A DNA stretch of 64,000 nt from Frigoribacterium sp. PvP032 (GCF_017833035.1 NZ_JAFIBM010000001.1:1426001-1490000); one strand, 5' to 3'. Positions 39,123 to 47,851 are shown, counted from the stretch's first letter. Translations and numbers: made by a program. The notes: generated from the sequence alone by a model not told the origin.

Positions 39123-39584
39123 CTCCCTGGCCGGTGGGCGCGAGACGAGGAGGCGCGGGTCGCTGTCTGCAGGTTCTGTAACGATGGGGTCTCGATCACG
39201 ATCCCCGCAGGCACAGGCGACACGCCGTCACGGGGGACGTGTGCGGTCCCCAGGGAGGAGGTCGGCGACTTGGCCGTCACCTGTCGCCCGCGCTACCGTC
39301 ATGTCGACCCGGTCCGCCGGGTCCGTCATCATCAGGACGCGCTGCCGCCGGCCCCCACGACCACCGGGCCGCGGCGACGTACTGTCTGGTGGCGCCGGCG
39401 CCGGTCCCGTGACCGGCCCAGCGGGGTACGGGTTCGCGAGGCAGACCAGGCACGACGCCGGTCACGCGCCGCTTGAGCCGGTCCGTCCCGCACGTGCCGT
39501 CGACCCGTCCGCCCGACCTGGACGCCGACGACGGCTCCGGCCCGAGCGGCCGGACGCCCCTCTCGGCGTGCGCATGGAGAGCCC
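39123..39584. promoter_or_regulatory. Long upstream region of the osmoprotectant transporter operon
   Basis: About 460 nt without a credible gene. TACCGT (39293-39298) and TACTGT (39379-39384) are possible -10 boxes, giving leaders of about 280 or 190 nt. An interrupted stem can form between TCGCTGTCTGC (about 39151-39161) and GCAGGCACAGGCGA (about 39208-39221), followed by GC-rich pairs. I looked for known riboswitch consensus sequences and did not recognise one. Regulation by osmolarity through promoter or leader is plausible. Confidence 0.35.
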
Positions 39585-40892
39585 GTGACCACCACCCCCG
39601 CAGTGCGAGCCCGGAACCTGTACAAGGTGTTCGGCCGCCGCCCCAAGGACGCCGTGACCCGCCTGGAGGCGGGCGCCACCCGAGCCGAGGCCGCGTCCCT
39701 CGGCACCGCCGCCGTCATCGACGCCTCCTTCGACGTGCAGCCCGGCGAGATCTTCGTCGTGATGGGCCTGTCCGGCTCCGGCAAGTCGACGCTGATCCGG
39801 ATGCTCAACGGCCTGCTCGAGCCCACCTCCGGCTCGGTCGAGGTGTCGGGGTCCGCCATCTCCGACGTGCCCGCCGCGCGCCTCCGCGAGGTGCGTCGGC
39901 AGAACGTGTCGATGGTGTTCCAGCACTTCGCGCTGCTGCCGCACCGCACGGTGCTCGACAACGTCGCCTACGGCCTCGAGGTCCAGGGCGTGCCGAAGGC
40001 CGACCGCCTCGCCAAGGCCCGCGAGATGACCGCCGTCGTCGGCCTCGGCGGCTGGGAGGACAAGCTCCCCGCCGAGCTGTCGGGCGGCATGCAGCAGCGA
40101 GTCGGCCTGGCCCGCGCCCTCGCCGCCGAGACCGACATCCTGCTGATGGACGAGGCGTTCAGCGCCCTCGACCCGCTGATCCGACGTGAGATGCAGGAGC
40201 AGCTGCTCGAGCTGCAGGCGACCCTCGGCAAGACGATCGTCTTCATCACCCACGACCTCAACGAGGCGATGTTCCTCGGCGACCGCATCGCCGTCATGCG
40301 CGACGGCCGCATCGTCCAGATCGGCACGCCGGAGGACATCCTCACCGACCCGGCCAACGACTACGTCGCCCAGTTCGTGCAGGACGTCGACCGCGCACGG
40401 GTGCTCACCGCCTCCAGCGTGATGGAGCCTGCCCGCGCGGTGGTCCAGCTGACCGCCGGTCCCCGCGGCGCGCTCCGGACCCTCCGCGACCTGCAGACGG
40501 CGGCGCTGTTCGTGCTCGGCCGCGACCGCAAGCTGCTCGGCTGGGTGCGCGACGGCCACGTGATGCGCCAGGTCAAGGCCGCCGACACCGACCTCGCCTC
40601 GATCGTGAACGCCGACTTCGCGAAGGTCGGCCCCGACGCCGCCCTCGTCGACCTCTTCGAGCTGGCCGTCGAGAGCCCGCTGCCGATCGCCGTGGTCGAC
40701 GACCGCGACCGCCTGATCGGCGTGATCCCGCGCGTCACCCTGCTGGCCGCCCTCGGCGGGGTCGACACGTCGACGTCGCCGATCCCCGTGCTCGAGCCCG
40801 TGACCCGGTACTCGGAGAGCGAGCTCGACGAGACCCTCGCCGCGCCGGCCGGCGTCCCGAGCGCCACCACCACCGAGGGAGCCCTCCGATGA
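39585..40892 (+). CDS. opuAA: Glycine betaine/proline ABC transporter ATPase
   Basis: A 435-residue ABC ATPase of the ProV/OpuAA type. GLSGSGKSTL near residue 61 (Walker A), LSGGMQQRVGLARAL near 164 (signature), and ILLMDEAFSALDPL near 184 (Walker B) are intact; FQHFALLPHRTVLDNVAYGLEVQG precedes the signature. The C-terminal half (about 290-400) carries two CBS-like repeats, which in OpuA sense ionic strength. It begins with GTG after GGAGA and its end overlaps the permease start (ATGA). Together with the next two genes it imports glycine betaine or a related osmoprotectant. Confidence 0.94.
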   Translation: MTTTPAVRARNLYKVFGRRPKDAVTRLEAGATRAEAASLGTAAVIDASFDVQPGEIFVVMGLSGSGKSTLIRMLNGLLEPTSGSVEVSGSAISDVPAARLREVRRQNVSMVFQHFALLPHRTVLDNVAYGLEVQGVPKADRLAKAREMTAVVGLGGWEDKLPAELSGGMQQRVGLARALAAETDILLMDEAFSALDPLIRREMQEQLLELQATLGKTIVFITHDLNEAMFLGDRIAVMRDGRIVQIGTPEDILTDPANDYVAQFVQDVDRARVLTASSVMEPARAVVQLTAGPRGALRTLRDLQTAALFVLGRDRKLLGWVRDGHVMRQVKAADTDLASIVNADFAKVGPDAALVDLFELAVESPLPIAVVDDRDRLIGVIPRVTLLAALGGVDTSTSPIPVLEPVTRYSESELDETLAAPAGVPSATTTEGALR

Positions 40893-41839
40893 ACGAGTAC
40901 CTCCGCATCCCCTTCGGCGACGCCGTCGCCGTCGTCGTCGACTGGGTCACCACCCACCTCGGCGGCTTCTTCTCGGTGATCCGCGCGATCGTCACCTTCT
41001 TCTACGAGTGGGTCGAGTACTTCCTCAGCGCACCTCCCTTCTGGGCGGTCGTCATCGTGATCGCGGCCCTGGCCTTCGTCGCGAAGGGCTGGAAGTTCGG
41101 CCTCGGCACGGCAGCAGGCCTGCTGTTCATCGGCACCCTCGGCCAGTGGGAGAACGCGATGTCGACGCTCGCCCTGGTGCTCGTCGCCGGCGCGGTGGCC
41201 ATCGTGCTGAGCATCCCGCTGGGCGTGCTCGCCGCGAAGTCGTCGCTCGCCTCGCAGATCATCCGGCCCGTGCTCGACTTCATGCAGACGACCCCCGCGT
41301 TCGTCTACCTGATCCCGGCCCTGCTGCTCTTCCGCATCGGCGTCGTGCCCGGCATCGTCGCGACCGTCGTCTTCGCGATGGCGCCCGGCGTCCGCCTCAC
41401 CGAGCTCGGCATCAGGGGCGTCGACAAGGAGGTGGTGGAGGCGGGCCACGCGTTCGGCTCGTCCCCGTGGCGCATCCTCCGCCAGATCCAGCTGCCGCTC
41501 GCGAAGCCGAGCATCATGGCCGGCGTCAACCAGGTCATCATGCTCTCGCTCTCGATGGTCGTCATCGCCGGCATGGTCGGCGCGGGCGGGCTCGGCGGCG
41601 ACATCGTCGCGAGCCTGAACCGCATCGACATCGCGCTCGGTGCCGAGGCCGGCATCTCGGTCGTCGTGCTCGCGATCATCCTCGACCGGATGACCGCGGC
41701 TCTCGGCGCCGACCGCCGGGCCCGACGACGCCCGCTCCGCAGCGGCACCGGCCGGGACGACGCTCCCGCACCGGCCCCGAGCACCCAGGAGGCGCGGACC
41801 GCCGACGCGGAGCAGCCCGTCCCCGTGGGCGCCTCGTGA
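40889..41839 (+). CDS. opuAB: Glycine betaine/proline ABC transporter permease
   Basis: A 316-residue permease of the ProW/OpuAB type. The N-terminal part contains a helix pair, followed by the binding-protein-dependent transport domain; the EAA-like loop is GIRGVDKEVVEAGHAFGSSPWRILRQIQLPLAKPSI near residue 174. About seven hydrophobic helices are visible. The C-terminal ~40 residues are a polar, disordered tail. It overlaps the ATPase stop by 4 nt. The binding-protein gene follows after 62 nt, with an Arg/Ser/Thr-rich non-coding gap. Confidence 0.93.
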   Translation: MNEYLRIPFGDAVAVVVDWVTTHLGGFFSVIRAIVTFFYEWVEYFLSAPPFWAVVIVIAALAFVAKGWKFGLGTAAGLLFIGTLGQWENAMSTLALVLVAGAVAIVLSIPLGVLAAKSSLASQIIRPVLDFMQTTPAFVYLIPALLLFRIGVVPGIVATVVFAMAPGVRLTELGIRGVDKEVVEAGHAFGSSPWRILRQIQLPLAKPSIMAGVNQVIMLSLSMVVIAGMVGAGGLGGDIVASLNRIDIALGAEAGISVVVLAIILDRMTAALGADRRARRRPLRSGTGRDDAPAPAPSTQEARTADAEQPVPVGAS

Positions 41840-41901
41840 CGCCGCGCACCAGCACCAGCACCAGCACCTCGAACACCCCGATCGTCCCCGGAAGGACACC
41901 C

Positions 41902-42807
41902 ATGAAGAAGCGCACCATCGCCGCCTCCGTCGCCCTCGGCACCACCGCCGTCCTCGGCCTCGCCGCCTGCTCGCCCCCCGGCAGCTCGTCGTCGGCCGAG
42001 ACCCTCGACAACGGCGACAAGAGCGTCGTCGAGCTCGCCGTCTTCAACGGCTGGGACGAGGGCATCGCCGCCTCGTGGCTCTGGAAGTCCGTGCTCGAGG
42101 ACGAGGGCTACACCGTCAACCTGCAGATGGCGGACGTGGCCCCCGTGTACTCGGGCCTCACCACCGACGACTACGACGTCGTGCTCGACACCTGGCTGCC
42201 CACCACCCACGCCGACTACGTCGAGCAGTACGGCGACGACCTCACCGACCTCGGCGCGTGGAACGACGACGCGAAGCTCGCCGTCGCGGTGAACGCCGAC
42301 GCCCCGATCGACTCGCTCGAGGAGCTGAACGCGAACGCCGACCTCTTCGGCGGATCGATCGTCGGCATCGAGCCCGGCGCCGGCCTGACGACGGCCGTGC
42401 AGGACGCGACCATCCCCGACTACGGCATCGACGCCCTCGAGCTGCAGACCTCGTCGACCGCCGCCATGCTCACCGAGCTGAAGAGCGCCACCGAGGCCGG
42501 CGAGGACATCGCCGTGACCCTGTGGAGCCCGCACTGGGCCTACGACGCGTTCCCGATCAAGGACCTCGCCGACCCGAAGGGCACGCTCGGCGACGCCGAG
42601 GGCATCCACTCCTTCGGCGGCAAGAGCTTCACCTCGAACTTCCCGCAGCTGACCGAGTGGCTCGAGGGCTTCGAGATGGACACCGAGACCCTCTCGTCGC
42701 TCGAGAACGCCATGTTCAACAGCGGTGTCGACGGCAGCGACTACACCGAGGTCGTCGACCAGTGGATCGCCGAGAACCAGGACTACGTGGACGGCCTCAC
42801 CAGCTGA
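41902..42807 (+). CDS. opuAC: Glycine betaine-binding lipoprotein of the OpuA transporter
   Basis: A 301-residue substrate-binding lipoprotein. The signal peptide MKKRTIAASVALGTTAVLGLAAC has its lipidated cysteine at C23. The mature part fits the OpuAC domain: VVELAVFNGWDEGIAASWLWKSVLEDEGYTV, aromatic residues such as W and Y in DVVLDTWLPTTHADYV and TLWSPHWAYDAF that cage the quaternary ammonium group. The ATG at 41902 follows GGAAGGACA and is the only start that gives a proper signal peptide; the frame is open upstream but antisense to nothing useful. It completes the uptake system. Confidence 0.94.
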   Translation: MKKRTIAASVALGTTAVLGLAACSPPGSSSSAETLDNGDKSVVELAVFNGWDEGIAASWLWKSVLEDEGYTVNLQMADVAPVYSGLTTDDYDVVLDTWLPTTHADYVEQYGDDLTDLGAWNDDAKLAVAVNADAPIDSLEELNANADLFGGSIVGIEPGAGLTTAVQDATIPDYGIDALELQTSSTAAMLTELKSATEAGEDIAVTLWSPHWAYDAFPIKDLADPKGTLGDAEGIHSFGGKSFTSNFPQLTEWLEGFEMDTETLSSLENAMFNSGVDGSDYTEVVDQWIAENQDYVDGLTS

Positions 42808-42825
42808 CCCGCACCTCCCCGCAAC

Positions 42826-42868
42826 ACGACGACGCCCCGCCCGGCCCCGCCGGACGGGGCGTCGTCGT
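42826..42868 (+). terminator. Strong hairpin terminator after opuAC
   Basis: A perfect 14-bp stem, ACGACGACGCCCCG (42826-42839) with CGGGGCGTCGTCGT (42855-42868), 18 nt after the opuAC stop. Confidence 0.8.
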
Positions 42869-42989
42869 ACCCCGACGCGGGGCATCCGCACAGGCAGGCC
42901 ACCGAGGACGCACGGCTGGACCCCAGGGGAGAACAGGGGAGGCGCGGGTAGCGTCGTTCTCGCATGTCCCCCACGAAAGGCACCACCCC

Positions 42990-43226
42990 GTGACCACGAT
43001 CGCCGTCGAGCCCCTCCGCCGCAGCGCGCAGCTGAGCACCCGGATCGTCTCCGGCGGACTGGTGCAGGTCTCGATGCCCGACCGCGTCCTCGGCCACGTC
43101 CGTGACGAGGGCGGCGTGCACGTGGCCCTGAAGGGACCGAACCCGGCCTGGGCCGAAGAAGTCGGCCGCTACGCCACGCTCGGCATGGCCCTCGAGGCGC
43201 TGCGCCTCCGCAAGCGCTCCGTCTGA
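42990..43226 (+). CDS. Small basic protein of unknown function (78 aa)
   Basis: A 78-residue protein starting with GTG at 42990 after GAAAGG. It is soluble and strand-rich: TRIVSGGLVQVSMPDRVLGHVRDEGGVHVALKG, then PNPAWAEEVGRYATLGMALEALRLRKRS. I do not recognise the family; short actinobacterial orphans of this type are common. Codon use matches the neighbouring genes (strong G/C at third positions), which argues that it is translated. It lies alone, 182 nt after opuAC behind a strong terminator, and is convergent with the hydrolase gene. Confidence 0.65.
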   Translation: MTTIAVEPLRRSAQLSTRIVSGGLVQVSMPDRVLGHVRDEGGVHVALKGPNPAWAEEVGRYATLGMALEALRLRKRSV

Positions 43227-43257
43227 CGGGCCGCCTGACGCCCCGCTGCCTGCTCGG

Positions 43258-44091
43258 TCAGTCGCCGACGCCGGCGAAGAACGACGTGAGCTCCCGGTTG
43301 ATCCTGGCCCGCGCCTCCTCGTCGCTGATCGACGGCTCGCCGTCGCCCGGCTGCACGCCGTAGCTGCCGAACTGGGCGTGGGCGAGCCCCGGGATCTCGA
43401 CCACGGTCGCGTCGGCCGGCAGCATGTCGCGGTACCGCTCGATGTCGTCCGGCGTGCTGAGGCCGTCCGCGCCGCCGCCGAGGCTGAGCACCGGCAGGTC
43501 GTCGCGGCCCGAGAGGTCGGTGGTCGCGCAGTACGAGCCGAAGAGCACGAGGCCGTCGACGGCGGGGTCGTCCGCGGCGTACTGGCAGGCGCGCACGCCG
43601 CCGAGGGAGTGCCCGCCGACGGCCCAGTTCGTCACCTCGGGCGCGAGGCTCGTGAAGTGCTCGAGCGGACGCGGGTCGAGGATGCCGAAGCCGAGCACCG
43701 GGCGCTCGACGACGACGGTGACGCCCGTGGCGACGAGGCCGGCGAGCACCTGCTCGTAGGCCTGCGGATCGACGCGGGCACCGGCGACGAACACCAGGCC
43801 CTGGTCGAGGGCCGTCGTCCTGGCCGGGCGCATCACGACCACGTCGGGCCGGTCGACGACGTCGACGCGGGGGTCGTCCGCGACGGCGGCCAGCGAGGAG
43901 GCGGTGGCCGACATCGGCGTCTTCGCCCAGACGAAGAAGCCGGTCGCGACCAGCACGACCACGGCGAACAGGACCAGCGCGACCGCCTTCAGCACCCGGC
44001 GCGTCCGGCTGCGCGGCGACTGGCGCCGTCGGGGTCGCGGAGGTGACGACGGCGTGGCGTCGTCGTGACGGGAACCTGTGGATCGACTCAC
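43258..44091 (-). CDS. Membrane-anchored alpha/beta hydrolase
   Basis: A 277-residue protein. A polar Arg/Pro-rich head is followed by one membrane helix (about residues 32-52), then an alpha/beta-hydrolase domain of the Abhydrolase_5 type. VGGHSLGGVRA near residue 146 is the nucleophile elbow, LSLGGGADGLSTPDDIERY supplies the acid region, and IPGLAHAQFGSYG near 238 holds the catalytic histidine. The active site faces the outside, so it may be an esterase or lipase of envelope or exogenous lipids. It starts with GTG at 44091, 7 nt from a CAGACT -10-like box (leaderless). Confidence 0.85.
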   Translation of the reverse strand: MSRSTGSRHDDATPSSPPRPRRRQSPRSRTRRVLKAVALVLFAVVVLVATGFFVWAKTPMSATASSLAAVADDPRVDVVDRPDVVVMRPARTTALDQGLVFVAGARVDPQAYEQVLAGLVATGVTVVVERPVLGFGILDPRPLEHFTSLAPEVTNWAVGGHSLGGVRACQYAADDPAVDGLVLFGSYCATTDLSGRDDLPVLSLGGGADGLSTPDDIERYRDMLPADATVVEIPGLAHAQFGSYGVQPGDGEPSISDEEARARINRELTSFFAGVGD

Positions 44092-44097
44092 GGTCCC

Positions 44098-44146
44098 AGT
44101 CTGACGGCACCGAGGTCGGTCGGGCGTCCCCCCGGTGCGACAGTCT
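44098..44146. promoter_or_regulatory. Divergent promoter pair of the hydrolase and mscS
   Basis: Minus-strand CAGACT (44098-44103) and plus-strand CAGTCT (44141-44146) each end 7 nt before their start codons (44091 and 44153). Both genes would be leaderless from a 61-nt shared region. Confidence 0.4.
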
Positions 44147-44152
44147 GGACGG

Positions 44153-45424
44153 ATGCCCTGGATACAACTGCTCATCTCGGTGGCCGCGGCCGTCGTGCTC
44201 ACCTTCGTCGTGTCGGCCGTCGTCGGCCTCGTCGTGGGGCTCGTGGCGAAGAAGAAGGAGTGGGCCAAGGCGCTCGTCGAGCGCATGCGCCGCCCGTTCC
44301 GCTGGACGCTGCTGGTCGTCCTCCTCACGATCGCCCTCCGCACCTCCTTGCCGGCCCTGCTCGGCTCGCCGTACGCGGGCGACGACGTCGTGGCGCAGCT
44401 GTTCCGCTGTGGAGTCATCGTGGTCGTGGCGTGGTTCGTCGGGGCGCTCGCCCTCTTCTTCGAGGACCTGGGGCTCGCGCGGTACCGGATCGACACCGCC
44501 GACAACCGCATCGCCCGCCGGGTGCGCACGCAGGTCCTGATCCTGCGTCGCCTCACGATGGTGGTCGTGGTCGTCATCGCGGCCGGGGCGATCCTGCTCG
44601 GCTTCCCCGGCGTCGAGGCGGTCGGCGCCAGCGTGCTCGCGAGCGCCGGGCTCGTCTCGGTCGTGGCCGGCCTCGCCGCGCAGTCGACCCTCGCGAACGT
44701 GTTCGCCGGGATCCAGCTCGCCTTCAGCGACGCGATCCGCATCGACGACGTCGTCGTGGTCGAGGGGCAGTGGGGACTGATCGAGGAGATCACGCTGTCG
44801 TACGTCGTCGTCCACATCTGGGACGACCGCCGCCTCGTGCTGCCGTCCACCTACTTCACGACCACGCCGTTCGAGAACTGGACCCGTCGCAACAGCGAGC
44901 TGCTCGGCGCCGTCGAGCTCGACCTCGACTGGCGGGTCGACACCGGCGCCATGCGCGACGAGCTCGACCGCATCCTCGAGCGCACCGACCTCTGGGACCG
45001 CCGGACGAAGGTGCTCCAGGTGACGGACGCGACCGGCGGCTGGGTGCGGGTCCGCGTCCTCGTCACCGCCAAGGACGCCGGCACGCTCTTCGACCTCCGC
45101 TGCCTCGTGCGCGAGGACCTCGTGTCGTGGCTGCACCGGGTCACGCCGCAGGCCGTGCCGCGCACCCGGGTGCAGACGGTCGAGGCGGAGCCCGAGCCGA
45201 CGACGCGCCGTCCGTCCCGGTCGACCTCCGAGTCGGGCGGCCTGTTCTCGGGCGACAACGCCGGGTCGGAGCGCACGCAGCTCTTCACCCAGGCGATCCC
45301 GATCCAGCGCGACGCCGACCCCGAGCCGCGGCCCTACGCCGCCACCATGGGCGCGGAGGACGAGCGCGACCCGCACGTCGACCGCTCGTTCGACGGCCGC
45401 CCGACGGGCCGCCCCGACCGCTGA
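44153..45424 (+). CDS. mscS: Mechanosensitive channel of the MscS family
   Basis: A 423-residue channel. Two hydrophobic helices near residues 5-30 and 45-65 and a third near 90-110 precede the conserved pore helix and beta domain: AAGAILLGFPGVEAVGASVLASAGLVSVVAGLAAQSTLANVFAGIQLAFSDAIRIDDVV near residues 143-205. The Ala/Gly pattern of the pore-lining helix (GLVSVVAGLAAQSTLANVFAG) is visible. It opens under membrane tension to release solutes after hypo-osmotic shock and so complements OpuA uptake nearby. The C-terminal ~80 residues are polar and unstructured. An 18-bp terminator follows. Confidence 0.93.
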   Translation: MPWIQLLISVAAAVVLTFVVSAVVGLVVGLVAKKKEWAKALVERMRRPFRWTLLVVLLTIALRTSLPALLGSPYAGDDVVAQLFRCGVIVVVAWFVGALALFFEDLGLARYRIDTADNRIARRVRTQVLILRRLTMVVVVVIAAGAILLGFPGVEAVGASVLASAGLVSVVAGLAAQSTLANVFAGIQLAFSDAIRIDDVVVVEGQWGLIEEITLSYVVVHIWDDRRLVLPSTYFTTTPFENWTRRNSELLGAVELDLDWRVDTGAMRDELDRILERTDLWDRRTKVLQVTDATGGWVRVRVLVTAKDAGTLFDLRCLVREDLVSWLHRVTPQAVPRTRVQTVEAEPEPTTRRPSRSTSESGGLFSGDNAGSERTQLFTQAIPIQRDADPEPRPYAATMGAEDERDPHVDRSFDGRPTGRPDR

Positions 45425-45435
45425 GCCCGGTCTTG

Positions 45436-45485
45436 AGGCACGAAGGAGGCGCGCCCCCGGTCGGGGACGCGCCTCCTTCGTGCCT
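45436..45485. terminator. Very strong bidirectional hairpin between mscS and a small convergent gene
   Basis: A perfect 18-bp stem (45436-45453 with 45468-45485) with a 14-nt loop, the longest in the window, 12 nt after the mscS stop. Confidence 0.85.
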
Positions 45486-45520
45486 GTGCCGGCTCGGCAG
45501 CCGGCGACGGGTCTCGTCGG

Positions 45521-45700
45521 TCAGCCGTTCTCGTTCGCGGCCTCGACGACGTTGCCGACGGCGATGGCGGTGGTGGCCGCCCACGCCACGGCGGTGAGCA
45601 GCAGTCGCCAGTCGCGGGGGCCGGAGCTGAGGCTCTTGAGCAGGCTGACGCCCGAGAAGAGCGAGCTGATGATCGCTCCGTTGAAAAGGAATTTGCGCAC
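45521..45700 (-). CDS. Small two-helix membrane protein (59 aa), unknown function
   Basis: A 59-residue protein starting with GTG at 45700; CAGGAGAG lies 8 nt upstream and decides the start. The sequence has a short basic start (RKFLFNGAII), a first hydrophobic stretch, a polar turn (SLSSGPRDWR) and a second hydrophobic helix (LLLTAVAWAATTAIAVGNVVEA). I do not recognise a family. It is divergent from the ArsB/SLC13-like permease. The strong ribosome site and biased codon use support a real gene. Confidence 0.7.
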   Translation of the reverse strand: MRKFLFNGAIISSLFSGVSLLKSLSSGPRDWRLLLTAVAWAATTAIAVGNVVEAANENG

Positions 45701-45794
45701 GGTTCTCTCCTGGTGATCGGTGGCTCCACCGTACTCGTCAGGCCGCTCCGCGCACCGGCGCGGATCCGTGCAGTGCGTGCAGGTCGCGGGGCCG

Positions 45795-45800
45795 TAGGGT
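45795..45800 (+). promoter_or_regulatory. -10 box for the ArsB/SLC13-like permease gene
   Basis: TAGGGT would start transcription near 45807 with a leader of about 42 nt carrying GAGGAG before the GTG. Confidence 0.4.
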
Positions 45801-45848
45801 GAGCTGCCCGGCTCGCCCGGTCCGGGCTCGTCGGCCTGAGGAGACCTG

Positions 45849-47006
45849 GTGCGCACTGCCGTGCTCGGAGCAGCGTTGCTCGTCGTGGGGCTGGTCGCCC
45901 TGCTCGCCGGGGTCCTCACGCTGGAGGAGCTGCGCACGCTCGTCGAGCGGGTCGCGCCGGTGCTCGGCTTCGTCGTCGCGCTGACGATCGTGTCGGAGCT
46001 CGCGGCCGAGGCCGGGCTCTTCTCCTGGCTGGCCGGGTTCGCCGCCCGGGCGGCGCGGGGCCGCGTCGTCGTGCTCTGGGCCTTCGTCGTCGTGCTCGCG
46101 CTCGGCTGCACGATCTTCCTGTCGCTCGACACGACCGCCGTGCTGCTCACGCCCGTCGTCGTGCTGGTCGCTCGCCGGGTCGGGCTGCCGCCGATGCCCT
46201 TCGCCCTCACGACGGTCTGGTTGGCGAACTGCGGCTCGATGCTGCTCCCGGTCTCGAACCTGACCAACCTCCTGGCCCTCGACGCCCTCGGCTCGCCGTC
46301 GCCCGCCTCCTTCGCCGCCCTGGTGGCGCCGGCGGCCGTGGTGGCGGCGGTCGTGCCGGTCGTCGCGGTCGGCCTCCGCTACCGCCGCGAGCTGAGCGGG
46401 CGCTTCGAGGCCCCGGAGCGGGAGGAGGCCGGCGACCGGGTGCTCTTCGTCGTGGCCGCCGTCGCCGTGGCGCTGCTCGTGCCGGCGCTCGTCAGCGGGA
46501 TCGAGGTGTGGATCCCCGCGGCCGTCGCCGCGCTCGTCCTCGTCGTCGTCACCGCCGTGCGCCGACCGTCGACGCTGCGGCTCGGCCTCGTGCCGTGGGG
46601 CACGATCGTCTTCGCCAGCGGCCTCTTCGTCGTCGTCGAGGCGGCGCACTCGCTCGGGCTCGCCGACGCGCTCGCCGTGCTCGTCGGCTCGGGCGACGGG
46701 CTGCCCGACCTGCTGCGCCTCGCCGCGGGCAGCGCGGCCGCCGCCAACGTCGCGAACAACCTGCCTGCCTACCTCGCCCTCGAGCCCGTCGCCGGCTCGC
46801 CGCTGCGGCTCGTGGCCGTGCTCGTCGGCGTCAACGTCGGCTGCCTCGTCGCGCCCTGGGCGTCGCTCGCGACGCTGCTCTGGCACGGGCGGCTGACGTC
46901 GATGGGCGTCGAGGTGAGGTGGCGCGGCGTCGTGCTCGGCGGGCTCGGGGTCGCGGTCGTGGCCGTGCCCCTCGCCGTGGTCGCCACGGTGCTCGTCGGG
47001 GCGTAG
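45849..47006 (+). CDS. ArsB/NhaD/SLC13-type ion transporter family permease
   Basis: A 385-residue membrane protein with ten or more hydrophobic helices. DTTAVLLTPVVVLVARRVGLPPMPFALTTVWLANCGSMLLPVSNLTNLLAL near residues 95-140 matches the ion-transporter (IT) superfamily pore region, in which a DTTxxxxTP stretch and an SxxxPxSNxTN motif recur; the second half repeats it as AANVANNLPAYLALEPV. Arsenite, sodium/proton or dicarboxylate transport are all possible; no arsR or arsC is nearby. It starts with GTG after GAGGAGACC. Its last 79 codons overlap the convergent TIM-barrel gene on the other strand. Confidence 0.8.
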   Translation: MRTAVLGAALLVVGLVALLAGVLTLEELRTLVERVAPVLGFVVALTIVSELAAEAGLFSWLAGFAARAARGRVVVLWAFVVVLALGCTIFLSLDTTAVLLTPVVVLVARRVGLPPMPFALTTVWLANCGSMLLPVSNLTNLLALDALGSPSPASFAALVAPAAVVAAVVPVVAVGLRYRRELSGRFEAPEREEAGDRVLFVVAAVAVALLVPALVSGIEVWIPAAVAALVLVVVTAVRRPSTLRLGLVPWGTIVFASGLFVVVEAAHSLGLADALAVLVGSGDGLPDLLRLAAGSAAAANVANNLPAYLALEPVAGSPLRLVAVLVGVNVGCLVAPWASLATLLWHGRLTSMGVEVRWRGVVLGGLGVAVVAVPLAVVATVLVGA

Positions 47007-47845
47007 GTCGCTGAGGCTCCGCCCGCGGACGCGGTGCCTGCGGACGCGGCGCCGGTAGCCAGTGCTGCGCGAGCGTGCCTCAGCGTGCGCAGCAGCATGT
47101 CGGTGAGCGCCCCCTCGTCGGTCGTCCGGCCGGCGGCGTGCACCTCGGCGACGACCGACCCCGACCAGCCCGACCGTGCCAGGTGCCCGAGCACCTCCGC
47201 GACCGGCTGGTCGCCCGTGCCCGGCACCAGGTGCTGGTCGACGAGACCGCCGGGCCGCGGCGAGACGACCCCGTCGCAGAGGTGGACGTGACGGAGGCGC
47301 TGCCCGAGCGCCAGCGCGAGGTCGAGGGCGTCGCGCCCGGCGACGGCGGCGTGCGAGAAGTCGAGCACCGCCGCGTCGACGTCGAAGGACGACGGGTCGT
47401 GGCCGGGGGAGTAGACGTCGGCGACGATCGGGCCCGCACGCCAGGGGAACATGTTCTCGACCGCCAGCTCGACGCCGGTCGACGCGGCCAGCTCCCTGAC
47501 CAGGTCGAGGAACCGCGCGGAGTGCCGACGCTGCCACCGGAACGGCGGGTGCACGACCACGGTCGAGGCGCCGAGCTCGACCGCGAGCTCGGCCGAGCGT
47601 CGCAGCTTCTCGCCCTGGTCGCGGCCGAGGGCGAAGTGGGCGAGCGGCAGAACGGGCGCGTGCACCGAGAGCACCGGCAGCCCCCACCGAGCCGAGGAGG
47701 CGCGGAGCAGCCGGGCGTCGCGGCTCGCCCGGTCGGCGGTCACCATCACCTCCACCCCGTCGAAGCCGGTGGTCCTCGCGAGGCGGAAGGCCTCGTCGAC
47801 GGGGAGCGGGGAGACGCAGGACGTGCTCGTTCCGACCGTGATCAC
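46769..47845 (-). CDS. Sugar phosphate isomerase/epimerase family TIM-barrel protein
   Basis: A 358-residue frame whose first ~275 residues form an AP-endonuclease-2-like (xylose isomerase type) TIM barrel: GFDGVEVMVTAD, LPVLSVHAPVLP, ASTVVVHPPFRWQ, VELAVENMFPW, AAVLDFSHAAVAG, LRHVHLCDGV and GSVVAEVHAAG supply the metal-binding Glu/His/Asp positions. The rest (about 80 residues, Thr/Pro/Ser-rich) is the antisense of the permease gene and is not family-like; the frame simply lacks a stop before the overlap. It starts with GTG at 47845, with TAGCCT (47852-47857) 7 nt upstream, so it is probably leaderless. The substrate is unknown. Confidence 0.8.
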   Translation of the reverse strand: MITVGTSTSCVSPLPVDEAFRLARTTGFDGVEVMVTADRASRDARLLRASSARWGLPVLSVHAPVLPLAHFALGRDQGEKLRRSAELAVELGASTVVVHPPFRWQRRHSARFLDLVRELAASTGVELAVENMFPWRAGPIVADVYSPGHDPSSFDVDAAVLDFSHAAVAGRDALDLALALGQRLRHVHLCDGVVSPRPGGLVDQHLVPGTGDQPVAEVLGHLARSGWSGSVVAEVHAAGRTTDEGALTDMLLRTLRHARAALATGAASAGTASAGGASATYAPTSTVATTARGTATTATPSPPSTTPRHLTSTPIDVSRPCQSSVASDAQGATRQPTLTPTSTATSRSGEPATGSRAR

Positions 47846-47851
47846 GCGGCC

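Noticed and set aside
39123-39584. Possible riboswitch (for example c-di-AMP type) before the osmoprotectant operon
   Set aside because: I could not match any conserved core sequence; only an interrupted stem is visible.
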